A stretch of 64,000 nucleotides of DNA from Aricia agestis (Eukaryota > Arthropoda > Insecta > Lepidoptera > Lycaenidae): positions 17,538,001 to 17,602,000 of the forward strand of contig NC_056412.1 of assembly GCF_905147365.1 (NCBI RefSeq). Reading direction: 5' to 3'. Numbering within the stretch: position 1 is the stretch's first letter; each line of letters begins with the position of its first letter. Both the position numbers and the translations under genes were made by a program. Positions 11,350-22,330 of this stretch are shown one piece after another. The notes under the pieces are model-generated. The model saw only the letters and a program-made list of their open reading frames with translations, was not told the DNA's origin and ran no database searches.

Positions 11350-11446
11350 ACAGGGTGTAATAAAACTAAGTGATAACTGATAATCCTTTAGGGTGTGTAC
11401 TTTCACAGTTAACTTTATAAAAGGGACACATACACACCCTAAATAT
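11350..11446. mobile_element. MITE 'ACAGGGTGTAACAAAAC', short copy
   Basis: ACAGGGTGTAATAAAACTAA, GTGATAA and TTTAGGGTGTGTAC match one arm of the complete element at 28738-28959. An inverted ACACACCCTAAAT follows at about 11432-11446. The outer right end is missing. Confidence 0.6.
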
Positions 11447-11702
11447 CCGTCATATGGCAGAACAATGTAGACCGGATCAGCTAGCACAAGAAGTATTGAT
11501 ATGTATCGATCAAGATGTGTGGTGGAGCAATGTTCCGCCATTACAGTCCGCGTCCGCGCTCGCACCGCGGCACCGTGCACAATCGTTAATACACTTCCTT
11601 GGTCCTTAGGGACCATCCATAAAGTACTATCAGAGAATTTGATTCATAGGCAGATACACGCGTAATTTGGTCGCGTTATGTCAAACCCAGCCCAGTAGCC
11701 CT

Positions 11703-11956
11703 AGCACGGCCGCCAGTAGAAATGTGAAAGTATGGACAAACTGTGGAGATAAACTTAAGGTAGCGTTCCGATATTTTTTCGTTCCCAAAAATTCAAGTAA
11801 TATTCTACTCTATGACATATACTATAGTCTGTCATAAAGTGGCATTTTAATTGAATTTTTGTCGGTCGCGATTGGCCGCGGTAAAGATCGGAACGGCATC
11901 TTTAGTTTATGTCCACAGTTTGTCTATACTTTCGCATTTCTACTGGTGGCCGTGCT
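11703..11956. mobile_element. TIR element 'AGCACGGCCGCCAGTAG'
   Basis: The left arm (AGCACGGCCGCCAGTAGAAA..., to about 11780) and the right arm (about 11888-11956, ending CTACTGGTGGCCGTGCT) are inverted with small indels over roughly 70 bp. Shared inner blocks include GTATGGACAAACTGTGGA and AGATAAACTTAAGG. A related one-sided fragment lies at about 39140-39280. Its central 'ATTCAA...GTCGGTCGCGAT' block resembles the centre of the neighbouring element at 12229-12660. Non-coding. Confidence 0.75.
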
Positions 11957-12228
11957 AAAGATACTGGTCACAGCTGTTGAATTGACATATCCTGACCCTT
12001 CCCTAGTGTGAACTGTGACGTGTCTATGAAATTTCACATCAAAAGTTAAAACTACCTTAATATTTGATTTTTCGCGATTCAATTTATTGAATTTGAAATG
12101 ACGTGATGTCACTAAACTTAGAAGTTATGACCCCCACTACTTGTCACGTCATGTGTCACACTCGTCGACCCCATTCCCCCCCTTTAGGTGTGACATACTT
12201 TATGGATAGCCCCTTCCATCTTGAGAGT

Positions 12229-12660
12229 AAGAGCTGGCGCCTGGCGCGCACTACGACTTTTTGCCGCGCGATTATTTTACCGACCGGCAAAAATTCAAAT
12301 AAAATGTCACTTTATGACATAGGCTATAGGTTTCATTTTGCTCTACGCTACTGAAAAGCAGCGGCGACATGGGTTGCTAGACCAATGTCGGTAGAAAATG
12401 AAAGCTATAGCCTATGTCATAAAGTGACATTTTATTTGATTTTTTTTCGGTCAGTAAAATAATCGCGCGACTAACGGCCGTTCCCAATATTTGATCTATC
12501 TCTGGTTTTGCCCTACTAGAGATAGAAATAGCTCACATTAGACATTAGAGACATATATTTTATGTCAATTGTGAGCTATTCCTATCTCTAGTAGGGCAAA
12601 ACCAGAGATAGATCAAATATTGGGAACGGCCGTAAAAGTCGTAGTGCGCGCCAGCTCTTA
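12229..12660. mobile_element. Outer TIR element interrupted by a Tourist-like MITE
   Basis: The left arm TAAGAGCTGGCGCCTGGCGC...GCACTACGAC runs through 'CGCGCGATTATTTTACCGAC' and 'AAATGTCACTTTATGACATA'. The right arm is its complement, ending GTCGTAGTGCGCGCCAGCTC with TTA. The right arm is continuous only after removing 12475-12632 plus one TAA. The left end has a small internal duplication (GGCGCCTGGCGC). The interior is non-coding. Confidence 0.8.
12475..12632. mobile_element. Tourist-like MITE (PIF/Harbinger type), copy 1
   Basis: This 158-bp element is flanked by TAA at 12472-12474 and 12633-12635. Inverted ends of about 60 bp start CGGCCGTTCCCAATATTTGA and include TCTATCTCTGGTTTTGCCCT. 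The second copy at 53263-53420 is also exactly 158 bp and differs at about four positions. A 3-bp TAA/TTA duplication is the signature of PIF/Harbinger elements. It sits inside the right arm of the element at 12229-12660. Confidence 0.88.
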
Positions 12661-15216
12661 ACACGTTCGCTGCGTTATAAGGCTTAAACGCCCGATGCAT
12701 GTACGCGAGCTCTGTGCGGAGGCGAGAAACGGTGAACTTCCCCTGGTGCGGGGGCTGTATAATGAGTATTTTTGTATGTTAAAAGGAGACAAGTATAGGT
12801 TTAAGTTTAGGACTTTAAGGGCTACTCTATAAAGCATTAAAATCATGCTAAGGTATTTCGACCTGATAACGCACTGATTGATATTTTTTCCATTCCTTGC
12901 GGGTAACGGGTCGAAAGACCGGTTATAGATCACAGGGTCGATCCACCCCTTTCCGCACTGGTATAGGTAATTGAATTGTTTACTTCATATTAGTGTTGTA
13001 ACGTAATTATCGGGAGTGGTACGGTAGTGCATTTACACAGTCATTTGTTTACGTTTTGAGATATTTTATTGGTCTTAAATCATTAATAATACCTCGGCCA
13101 AATAAACAATGTAGAAAAATACTTGAATAATTGTTTCAGCAAGGAAGAAATCGTGAAAGTGAACGTTCTGATATAGATTATTTGAAAAATGACAAAGAAA
13201 AATAAGTCACAGCAAAATCCTATTTTTATTTTTTGTTTCTTCAATAAATGATATTAAAACAATATGTCGATAACTTATTTCCCATCACTAAAACTCCCTT
13301 AAATAAACCTACAATCCAGTGCGGTATCGGGTTACAAGACCTTATATATATTTTTGCATGTATCTCTCAAGTAAATAGTAGGAATCCAGGGCGAAGCCAG
13401 CACCATGAACACTAACTCTTCTACGATCGATATTGATCGATGGATTTCCAAATTTTTAAGTTTTCGCATAGTTACAGTCATTAATATCGGTCGATACCTT
13501 ACTGGGTCAATAAGCCCTATACCGCAGCGGCGGAGAGTTTAAGTATAAGGCGAATCGGCCTGAAAACGCACCATATAAAACACCGTCTCTTTTAGTCCCG
13601 CAGCGAAGGTGTTAAACAATTATTGTAGATCTATTTTTGCCAACGGCTTCATAAATACATACGGAAATTATGCTTCTATTGTTTTTTAAATGGAGCCTTA
13701 ACTACTGTCAAAATTAAATTTTATCAAAAATAGTTTTTATTCAAAATATATTAGAATTATTATGATGCCTAGATCTCTGAGTACTTTATTATATTTTTTC
13801 AATGCCACCCTCTATTTTAAATTTAAAATATGACATTGTATTTTTTTTATAAAAGCTTACAATTTCTTAATTGTATACAATTCAACTTTACAAATCGCAA
13901 ATGAGATACTATGAAAGGGTCCCCAGCTTTTAAGCCAGAGCTTTAATAATGAAGGTCTAACTTTAATCTAGTAATAGCTTTTCATATCAATATTGTGAAA
14001 GCTTATAGTATAAAGCCTTAAAGCATTTTCGTAAATTGACATTTTATTTTGTACTAAAATAATGAAATTGTATGCAAGTTTCTTGGGAGCTTTTAAGCTA
14101 CTAAAGGAGGTTATTATGTTCTCTATTTAACGTCAGTCAGTATAAGTGTTGACCTTTTTAAAGTTTAAACCTCCGACATAAGAGAGGTGTTGTAAGTTTG
14201 ACGTGTTTGTCTGTCTGCGTGTCCTTAGAAAAAAAACTCATAATCATCAGCCCACTCAGTGCTGGGAAGTATAGGTTTATCTAGCTTTTCGTTACGAAAA
14301 AACCTAACAACATGATAAGAATAAGAACGAGAATCGGACTATAGCTCTATATGTGAATAAGTATCGTTAGACTCTAAATAATTAAATATATAAATATAAA
14401 TACTGTACATAAAACAGTCGATTAAGTTTCTAGCCCAGCCTAGTGTTAGGCAGTTAGGCTATATTACGTCATTATGTATTTTTCCTGTCACAGAACCCGC
14501 CGTCGCTTTGAAGCTATTTCGAAAGTAAGGACGAGTCTCTAGGTACTTTGCACAATAAAATATGAATTATTCCGTCTTCCATAATCTTAATTTCAGATTT
14601 AGTTTTTAATTTCCTTAAAACATATTATTTTTTAATAATTTAGACTGATTTATAATTATTAAAGATTCTTAAACATAACTCGTATGATACAAGACAGTTA
14701 TTTTTATCAACTTTACGTGTTCACCATTTCGAGTCCAGTTAGTTCTTATATGCAAGACTCGAAGATAATAATAGCTAAGACCCAGGACCCTTTTGAGGCA
14801 CTTGTGTTGGAGTCCGAGTATGGCCTGTCCTTACTGCAGTATTGTAACATTTTGAACCGGTTTTACCGCCCGGGGAACCCCCTATCACAATATAAATATA
14901 TACAGTAGAGCAAGTTAAGTATTCGCGTTAATTTCGAAGATCATATATATATATATAAGTACAGCTGTATTGTTGCTCTACTAATTATAATAATAACTCA
15001 AAAACTTATCTGAAGGGTAGTATAAAGATATTCTACTAATTCAGGACTCTTCTGTAGCAGCAATGCATTGTTGCTCTACTGTATGTATGTCTACTGTGGC
15101 CCTTTAGAGCAATTTGCAATTTTCCAAAGCACCACGCGTCCCGCGGGCGACGATTATGCCGAAGATTGTGTGCCTAAGTGCTCTTAATATTCACAGGTAC
15201 TATATCTTAAAATGTT
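12661..15216. other. Unassigned AT-rich sequence
   Basis: No gene or repeat family is recognised. The only structure noted is an inverted 13-bp pair, TACAGTAGAGCAA (14901) and TTGCTCTACTGTA (15071), flanking about 160 bp with a further 'TTGCTCTACTA' at about 14973. This could be a degraded small TIR element. Confidence 0.3.
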
Positions 15217-15282
15217 TAGAAATCCATACTAATATAATAAATGCAAAGTATGTCTGTTACCTCTTTGCGCTGAAACCTATAT
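15217..15282 (+). mobile_element. Lep1-type Helitron 5' fragment
   Basis: ATCCATACTAATATAATAAA, then 'GTCTGTTACCTCTTTGCGCTGAA', matches the 5' segment of the complete element at 19780-19962. It is truncated. Confidence 0.6.
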
Positions 15283-15329
15283 TATCTTCCAACTATTATG
15301 TTCATTGATTCTTACTAATTATCCGTACT

Positions 15330-15455
15330 TCCAGACTTATATTATAAATGCGAAAGTGTATCTGTCTGTCTGTTATCTCTGCACGCCCTAACCGCTGAAC
15401 CGATTTTGCTAAAATTTTGTATGGAGATACTTTGAGCCCCGAGAAAGGACGTAAG
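15330..15455 (+). mobile_element. Lep1-type Helitron 5' fragment
   Basis: TATTATAAATGCGAAAGTGT, TCTGTCTGTCTG, 'AACCGCTGAACCGATTTTGCT' and 'GGAGATACTTTGAGCCCCGAG' follow the Lep1 order. The 3' hairpin and CTAG end are missing. Confidence 0.7.
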
Positions 15456-16183
15456 ATAATTTTACTAATTATTCTGTTGGCTCTTCACGCTGAACTGATT
15501 TGGATGAAATGAGAACGCAAGTAACACTCGAAATCAAGAACTTTATCACGACATAATATAATTTAACAACAAAAACACATTTGGTAAAAACTCTTTGACA
15601 AATTAATTTTCAATTGAATTTCGTGCAAAAAAGTCAATTATCCGCAAGTTTTCTTGAATGCTAACAAAAACCGCTAACAGTACCGCGCTCCCGATACACA
15701 TAAACAGTCATCCGGCCTTTGATCATACTCACAACGCACTTGCAATGCCTCTAGTGAAGCACACAAAAAATAGCGTAGCCGGTAGCACAGAGACCACGTG
15801 TCAGAAGTGCAACTTCTGTCCAAAATCGTCACGGCGGCGTCGTCTTATTAATATTTTTTTGCAAAAAACATATTGTTTTGGCTGCACACAAAAATAATAC
15901 CATGTGTTCAATATTCATCTTGTACAATATATTATATTAACGGCCAATCACTATGATCTATCAGTATTCAGTGGCGTGGCCTGCGCCCCGCTTACTCCCC
16001 ACACACCCCAGTCCTCGCCCCACCAAAGAGACCTGAAAATTTAACATTATCCCATCTTCTTCCATTTCTGCCGAGCAATCGTTGTGCGAGGCCTTATAAT
16101 CCATAGGACCATAAAAGCCCCAGGCTTATTTCGTTATATAGAGTCTATTCTATATAATATACTTATTGTATATATTCTTTATA
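15456..16183. other. Unassigned sequence
   Basis: A 79-codon frame at 15658-15897 shows no motif I recognise, though it has several cysteines near its end (CQKCNFCPKSS). I do not call it a gene. Confidence 0.3.
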
Positions 16184-16523
16184 TCTATACTAATCTCAGG
16201 AACTACTAGTCCAATTTAAAAAAAATCTTTCAGTGTTAGATAGGCCATTTATCGTGAAAGGCTATAGGCTATATTTTATCACGCTAAGGCTATAAGCTAT
16301 ATTTTATCACGCGAGGACGAGGAAATAGAGGAAAATGTGGAAAAAACGGGAGAAATTATTTGAAATTGCTTATCTCACGAACTACTTGAGAAATTCTTCT
16401 GTTATTTGGCAAAGATAAGAAGTAGACCACGTGAAGGATTATCGGCTATTTTTTTGTAGAATAATTTGTCTGTGAAATATCTAATTTACGCGGGCAAAGC
16501 CGCGCGCCGCGCGGAACGTCTAG
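16184..16523 (+). mobile_element. Non-autonomous Helitron-like element
   Basis: It begins TC (TCTATACTAATCTCAGGAAC) directly after A and ends CTAG directly before T. A GC-rich hairpin-capable block (GGGCAAAGCCGCGCGCCGCG) lies about 10 bp before the end. TC...CTRR ends, insertion between A and T, no target duplication and a subterminal hairpin are the Helitron signature. It contains a near-perfect 28-bp direct duplication around 'GGCTATATTTTATCACGC' (16262-16316). There is no Rep/helicase coding. Confidence 0.75.
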
Positions 16524-17587
16524 TTTGCTATCTTTTTATAGCTGTACCTTCTCAGCACCTCAAAGTCCCCTCCTTTTACTAAGTTTTATTCTTTCGCTTG
16601 TGTACGCAAATATCGCATGTGGGAACAGGATAGCGACTTCGTGAAAACAAGAAAAGTACAGCAAGGCGGTTTTTTTTTCATTTACATTAATTATTGCCTT
16701 TCTTTACACCAAGACTTATTTTTTTATTGTTAATTATAAACTTTTTGTAACCACCATTACCAAGATCAAACAAAGACTTCAACAAACTTAGTATATTTAC
16801 ACAGATAATACCCACCCTTATAATCCATTGTATAAAGGTGATATTCGCGTACATGTGGTATCGAGCTTTTAAGCACGTGCTAGGACAAAGGGTTGAGGGC
16901 GGGCAAAGTGGACGCTGATGTAAGATTGCCCAGCAACAGGATCGTCATCATCATTCATCAGTCTATAATAGCTTAGGACGATTTGCACATTTTTGTAACG
17001 GGCGTTGACCCATCACACATTCCTACCATAGCTGTATCTCCTGTCGCCAGGGTCGAAGCGGTACCCAACCACGAAAACCCTTTGATATGATCTTACCGAG
17101 AGATATGCTTAAACTGTCTTGAAACCTGTAAGAAAATAGGAGGAGTAGGAAGAACAACCTGCACATGTCAAAGTCACGAAGTCTAGTCTATATAAACCAA
17201 GTCTCTCTAAGGGCTATACTCAATCTATTATATACTTTGTAGTTTGTAAATAGTGAATATAATATTATAAATACTTTGTAGTCCGCGATAAAAACTATCT
17301 ATTGCCTATTGAATGTTGTTCAGTAAAAAACTTTACTACGCCATAAGCACGGCCAACCTCTCTGAACCTCCTTTGACAAAAAATATATTACCAAGTGGAC
17401 ACAATATGTCTGAACTTTTTGTTATCAAGTAAGTAGTCTCGATAATATATATTATAAGGCTGATAAGAAAAATGTAGAAAAACTTGAAAAATAATTATAG
17501 AAGGATCATACTAAAGTTATATATGCAAAATGTTGAATTTCAAGAAATTTAAATTAGGAAAGTTTAAAATCTAGATGAAAATATGGT
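16524..17587. other. Unassigned AT-rich sequence
   Basis: I see no repeat partner, coding block or structural signal. Confidence 0.4.
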
Positions 17588-18134
17588 ATCCCATCAAAAA
17601 CATTCTGTAAAAAAACCAAGTCTCGCAACTCATTTTTTATACCGTAAAAATTTATGAGATCCATGCAATACCAAGTCGGTTAATTTATTCAGTCCCTACC
17701 TAGGGGACCTTGTGTCTCAAGTTAGTACGTAAGTTATTATCATATCAATATTAAAAATCTTTTACATTTTAAATAAATAGATCGACTTGGACATCGCATG
17801 AAAACACAATGTATGTTACAATTTATAGATAATTATTATAATAATAAGTATTAGATTGTTTAGTCTATTGCGCCCCATGCGAATGATGCACCTGCCCGTA
17901 CAGCGTTATACTAAATCTAATTATGCGATGTCCAAGTCGATCTATTTATTTTAAACGTAAAAGATTTTTAATATTGATATGATAATAACTTACGTACTAA
18001 CTTGAGACAGAAGGTCCCCTAGGTAGAGACTGAATAAATTAACCGACTTGGTATTGCATGGATCTCATAAATTTTTACGGTATAAAAAATGAGTTGCGAG
18101 ACTTGGTTTTTTTACAGGATGTTTTTGATGGGAT
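17588..18134. mobile_element. Foldback element with two 212-bp arms
   Basis: The left arm 17588-17799 and right arm 17923-18134 are equal in length and near-perfect reverse complements, starting ATCCCATCAAAAACATTCTG and ending in its complement. The spacer is 123 bp. Only a few mismatches are visible (for example GGGGACCTTGTGTC against GACAGAAGGTCCCC). No frame is coding and no target duplication was found. It is either a long-TIR MITE or a recent inverted duplication. Transcription across it would give a long double-stranded RNA hairpin. Confidence 0.88.
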
Positions 18135-18295
18135 CTCACTTCTTTTTGTAGGGTCAAAGGAGAAAAGTAGTTCTCCTTTTTGGTACCTTTTACTACTATA
18201 AAAAAACGTCAGGTTTCCGAAGGAGGTTTACAAGAATATTCGTATTTTACGCGATTTTTGAATTCCACGCGACTGAAGCCGCGGGCAAAATCTAG
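18135..18295 (+). mobile_element. Helitron-like 3' fragment
   Basis: It ends 'GACTGAAGCCGCGGGCAAAA' TCTAG, then T. A GC-rich subterminal block before CTAG is the 3' signature shared with 16184-16523. The 5' boundary is not visible and may have been displaced by the foldback next to it. Confidence 0.5.
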
Positions 18296-18363
18296 TGCTT
18301 CATATATATAGATACCTATCTACGACTATTACTCCTTCGAATATAAATACGTACGGAAATATC

Positions 18364-18737
18364 GATGGTACCGGTACAATGATTCATAAATTGCAAGTAA
18401 TGTAACTTTGTAATCTTATACATGTTATATATGGGATTACAAAGTTGTTACCGAAGTTAGAGAAAGAAGAAAAAAACTGGACAGTAATTATGAAAAGTTT
18501 ATTAGGTTTTCCCTTAATTAAGACACTAAACACTAGCTAGATATCTCTCTTCCGACGATAAACTGGAGATATTGATGGTACGGGTACAATGATTCATAAA
18601 CCGCAAATGTAACTTTGTAATCCTATAAATTTATATGGGATTACAAAGTTATTTACGAAGTTAGTGTATCTAGAAAACTGGACAGAAATTTTGAAATATT
18701 TGAATTTTCCCTTGATTTAGACACTAAACACTAATTA
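18364..18737. repeat. Imperfect tandem duplication, about 210-bp period
   Basis: Unit 1 starts at 18364 (GATGGTACCGGTACAATGAT) and unit 2 at 18574 (GATGGTACGGGTACAATGAT). Each carries, in the same order, a small inverted repeat (TGTAACTTTGTAATC / GGGATTACAAAGTT), then 'AAAACTGGACAG' and 'GACACTAAACACTA'. The two units differ by substitutions and indels, so the duplication is not recent. Confidence 0.8.
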
Positions 18738-19660
18738 TATTCTAAGTTTGAAGGTTCTATGTCTGCTAGAAGTGCCTTAGACTTTTGGTTCAGTCAGTGA
18801 CAAAATTAAGAAACTTTAACAAGCTACAGCTCTTAAACTACTTGTTCAAATTGAATAAATTTTTAAATATACCGTGTTTATACAATGCTTGCTTAACAAC
18901 TGAAAATTCAGGCTTGTTGGTTTATCCACAATGAAGTTATAGGGGGTCAAAAAGAGCCTGAATTGGTTCGAGAAAAGGATGGTACGGCCGTGCCGCTTTT
19001 TTGCTAGACTCGGCGAGGGCACTGCCGTGCCCCCAGATACGTATTACCTACATTTATTTTTATGAGTGATTTTTCGCTTTCAAAATTCGCTTATTTGGGT
19101 ATGCAACTAGATCATTGAAGGACATACGGACAGCCGACAGACAGATGGGTTAAGGATAAGGGTTTTTTTTGCAAAGGATTTTATATTTAGAATTTTTTGT
19201 CAACTCATAGCAATAGGTTTTAATAGCTTGCTACAAAAAAATGTATCATATGTTTTTGGTTGTGTAGTTACTTATCTTAATGAGTGTTTTATATTTTATG
19301 TTATTTTGTAGTACCACTATTACAGAAATATTGAGATTATTGTAATTTAGAATTTCTTTTATGAGCGTACTAATATAATACTATAACTTTTAGTACTTAC
19401 CAACATCTAACTAAGATTTACAGTATCAATTGGCTGATATAAAATTAATTATTATAATAACAATTATTATTAAATAGATACTCTATCTACAATTGTGTAA
19501 AATAGAAAACACCTATTTTTATTGTCCACTAACCGTTATTATGAACATAAATCTGCTTTGTTTGCGACAAATATTGGTCCGAAGTTTTAACGAAGTCAGC
19601 AGTTTGGTTAAATCATATTTTTCATCCACTGCGGTATATTATTTTTATTGACAGCATAGA
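18738..19660. other. Unassigned AT-rich sequence
   Basis: I see no recognisable gene or repeat. A small run of GACAG units (about 19130-19145) may be a repeat end. Confidence 0.35.
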
Positions 19661-19779
19661 TTTAATCCTTCGATCGCGGATTCTTGGAAATGCTATTGTA
19701 TTCTATTGTTGTCGCGATCACCGGTGCTCTTATGGGGCTTGATTCTTGAAATTGATTTAATTCTATGATTGACAGTATA
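19661..19779 (+). repeat. Repeat 'TTAATCCTTCGATCG', copy 1
   Basis: TTAATCCTTCGATCGCGGAT, 'TCTTGGAAAT', a CTATTGT stretch and 'CTTATGGGGCTTGAT' recur at 22235-22330 and partly at 31082-31141. A complete Lep1 element begins immediately after it at 19780, so this copy may have hosted that insertion. The class is unknown. Confidence 0.6.
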
Positions 19780-19962
19780 TCCATACTAATATTATAAATG
19801 CGAAAGTGTGTCTGTCTGTCTGTTACTTCTTCACGCCCAAACCGCTGAACCAATTTTGCTGAAATTTGGTATGGAGATAATTTGAGTCCCGGGAAAGGAC
19901 ATAGGATACTTTTTATCCCGGAAAAATGCACAGCATCCAACAGAGTTGCGGGCATTATCTAG
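19780..19962 (+). mobile_element. Complete Lep1-type non-autonomous Helitron
   Basis: This 183-bp element starts TCCATACTAATATTATAAAT after an A and ends CTAG before a T. The 3' end carries the GTTGCGGGC motif that in sister copies forms the small stem GCAAC-GGA-GTTGC (decayed here to AACAGAGTTGC). Between them are GTCTGTCTGTCTGTTAC, AACCGCTGAACC and 'TTTGAGTCCCGGGAAAGGAC'. It needs helicase/Rep functions supplied in trans. A 97-codon minus-strand frame across it (19662-19955) is not a gene. Confidence 0.85.
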
Positions 19963-20409
19963 TAATATATAATGTAGAGACTGGTCTTCATGTCATTTGT
20001 ATAACAAAAAGGGATGTATCATTTTAGCACTGTAAGTCCTGAAGTAGCGCCTAAAGTAATGCAATTTTTACGCCTTTTTTTTAAATAAAAAAATGACATT
20101 TAATTCCTACTATTCACACTGCGACACGGAATTTAATAAGCCTTTAATATATAAAAGCAGTATTATTGAGTAGGCAATCCATATGCATGAAGCTAAGCCA
20201 TAAATATCATTCATCTTCAGAATTGAAAATTCTATGAGAAGAGCGTCATTCTTCATTTGATTACTATATTCTATAAACAAGTTTAATAAAATTTTATTAA
20301 AAATGGTGGATTATTAAATAAAGAGATATTAAAAAAGAAAGAGAAGTGAGAACAACTTAACGCTATTTAATTTAGACAAACAAACAGTTATTTTGCTTTG
20401 CCTGTGTTT

Positions 20410-20600
20410 AATCTTGACTAAACAACTTTACCGCCTACTGGAGGAGTTTTTACTGCAATGCAATAGTACACACATATAATAACTCTCACACTGATGTCAG
20501 TAGCATTCTGTAGATTCTGACACGGGAATCGAACCCACGAACTCCAAGTCAAAAGCCAAAATCTAAACCACTGGACCACTGAGCTGACTGAGACAACCTC
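20410..20600 (-). mobile_element. tRNA-like SINE of a second type
   Basis: On minus, 'GTGGTCCAGTGGTTTAG' resembles an A box and GGTTCGATTCCC (complement of about 20525-20536) is a strong B box. The following sequence ('GTCAGAATCTACAG...') is not tRNA-like. The spacing matches a tRNA-derived head, but no clear cloverleaf 3' half or acceptor pairing is seen. A similar plus-strand head lies at 54655-54783. A minus-strand 61-codon frame here is an artefact. Confidence 0.65.
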
Positions 20601-20603
20601 CAT

Positions 20604-22234
20604 AACTACAGTTTCTACAATAAGCTAGCTAATTAATTATTCATTTAATTAACTTTTGGACATAAAATGTATGGAGCTTACGGCACAATCTTAATCAAGT
20701 TAAAGTAATCATTAAATCCTTGGGTGTTAACAAACAAACATTAGCATTATTAGTGCATCTAGTATATTCCACTGGCATCTTCCCACTTCTGATGAATAAT
20801 ATGGATTATATCAGTGCAATAATAGCCGGACGTGGCCCCGCATTTATAATCCGCTATGCACAGCGCTTACAGATCACAAGATACTAAGCGGGCTCTACAC
20901 TACCGAGAACAATCGCGAATTTTGTTCGCGTTCGCTAATCCTTGGGCATACGTCGCAAAAATCAAGAATATTGGTAAAACCCCACGCAACGAAACAATTA
21001 CTACGAATTTCATTCGCGTTCGCTAATCCATTTGCATGCATTGGAAAAGTTAAAAAAAAACTGGTAAAACCCTGGGACTGCGCACCAGAATCATGGGGTT
21101 TGGGGTCCTCTTTGAGTACCCCTAAAGTTGTTACTATGCTTCCCCAGCCATGATTACTTGTTACTTTTATAACTGACAAATCATAATTGAGTTGTTACGA
21201 TAGAAATGATGAGAAAATAAAACCGCGCTGTAATAACGTTATCAAATCGAGAGAGTGCCAGAAACCTTGCCTTTTCTTCGCTTCACCGTGATTAAGGCGC
21301 TGTGTTGTTGCAACTACGTAAAATGGGTTTTTTAAAACACGTTTTTAGTAAAGGAAATGTCATTATTTAAGTAAGTATAAAATAAGTACCGTTTTAAAAT
21401 TGAGAAAATTTCCTATACGCAAAGGTATATCAGTACACAATTTGAAAAATTCTGCTCGATAGAAAAAAATCTCAAAGATGACTGTTATAACGCTGATTTT
21501 CATAATTAAATCATTTTATGGATAAATTACACACTTTCTAGAAAAAACAAAAAATGTCGTATATGTGTCGTAACCTAACGTAAACGATTTGATATATTTG
21601 ATTTGTGTAATACTAAAAACAAAAGGTTTTTACTCCTATTTTCTATTATCAAGGCACGCGGCTAGCGCGTAACAGCCACTGTACAAGGCGCGCTGATATG
21701 AATGTTATTTTAAAGTCCTTAACGTCGATATTCGTACTGACAGACATCGACCTGCTAATTTAAGGGACTACTGGACCTTAAGTAAAAACCAAAAAATAAA
21801 AGGAATCACGTGAAAATTTAAATTTCACATTTCACGCCCTTCACGGGCTTTATCGTTAGTATAGAACTCGCATAAGAACTAACCAAGCTAAGAACTAACC
21901 AACTAATATTATTACAGGTGACTTCGGGGTGCGCGGGCGGCTGAAAGATGTAAGCTAATTATTTTTATTAGTTATTAAGTAGTAGTCTATATTCTCCTCG
22001 CGTAAGGAGGACAATGAAATATCAAAATTAGCACATTCTAATATGTATGTTTTATTAATATACTGTCTAATACTGTCTTAAGTCGATTATACAGTAATTA
22101 TTAAAGTGTATTCGATCAAAGCTCAGCCTTATTTGATTAAAAATGGATCTGGGTATTCTTTCTTTAACCAAATTAGGCTGAGTATAGGTTTGTAACAGAC
22201 TGCACTAAAAAAATAGAAGAAAATATGTACTGGT
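20604..22234. other. Unassigned sequence with a local imperfect duplication
   Basis: 'TTCGCGTTCGCTAATCC' occurs twice in similar context (about 20927-20944 and 21014-21030), followed each time by a 'GGTAAAACCC' motif (about 20971 and 21062). This suggests a diverged tandem unit of about 88 bp. The rest, to 22234, has no recognisable feature. Confidence 0.4.
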
Positions 22235-22330
22235 TTATTTAATCCTTCGATCGTGGATTCTTGGAAATCTATTGTTATTCTATTATGACTCGCTCACCGG
22301 CGAGCTTATGGGGCTTGATGGGTTGAAAAG
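22235..22330 (+). repeat. Repeat 'TTAATCCTTCGATCG', copy 2
   Basis: It is collinear with 19661-19779 through TTAATCCTTCGATCGTGGAT, 'TCTTGGAAAT', 'CACCGGCGAGC' and 'TTATGGGGCTTGATGG'. Confidence 0.6.

Noticed and set aside
19662..19955. 97-codon minus frame
   Set aside because: It lies across the Lep1 Helitron and its flanking repeat and reflects repeat sequence, not a gene.
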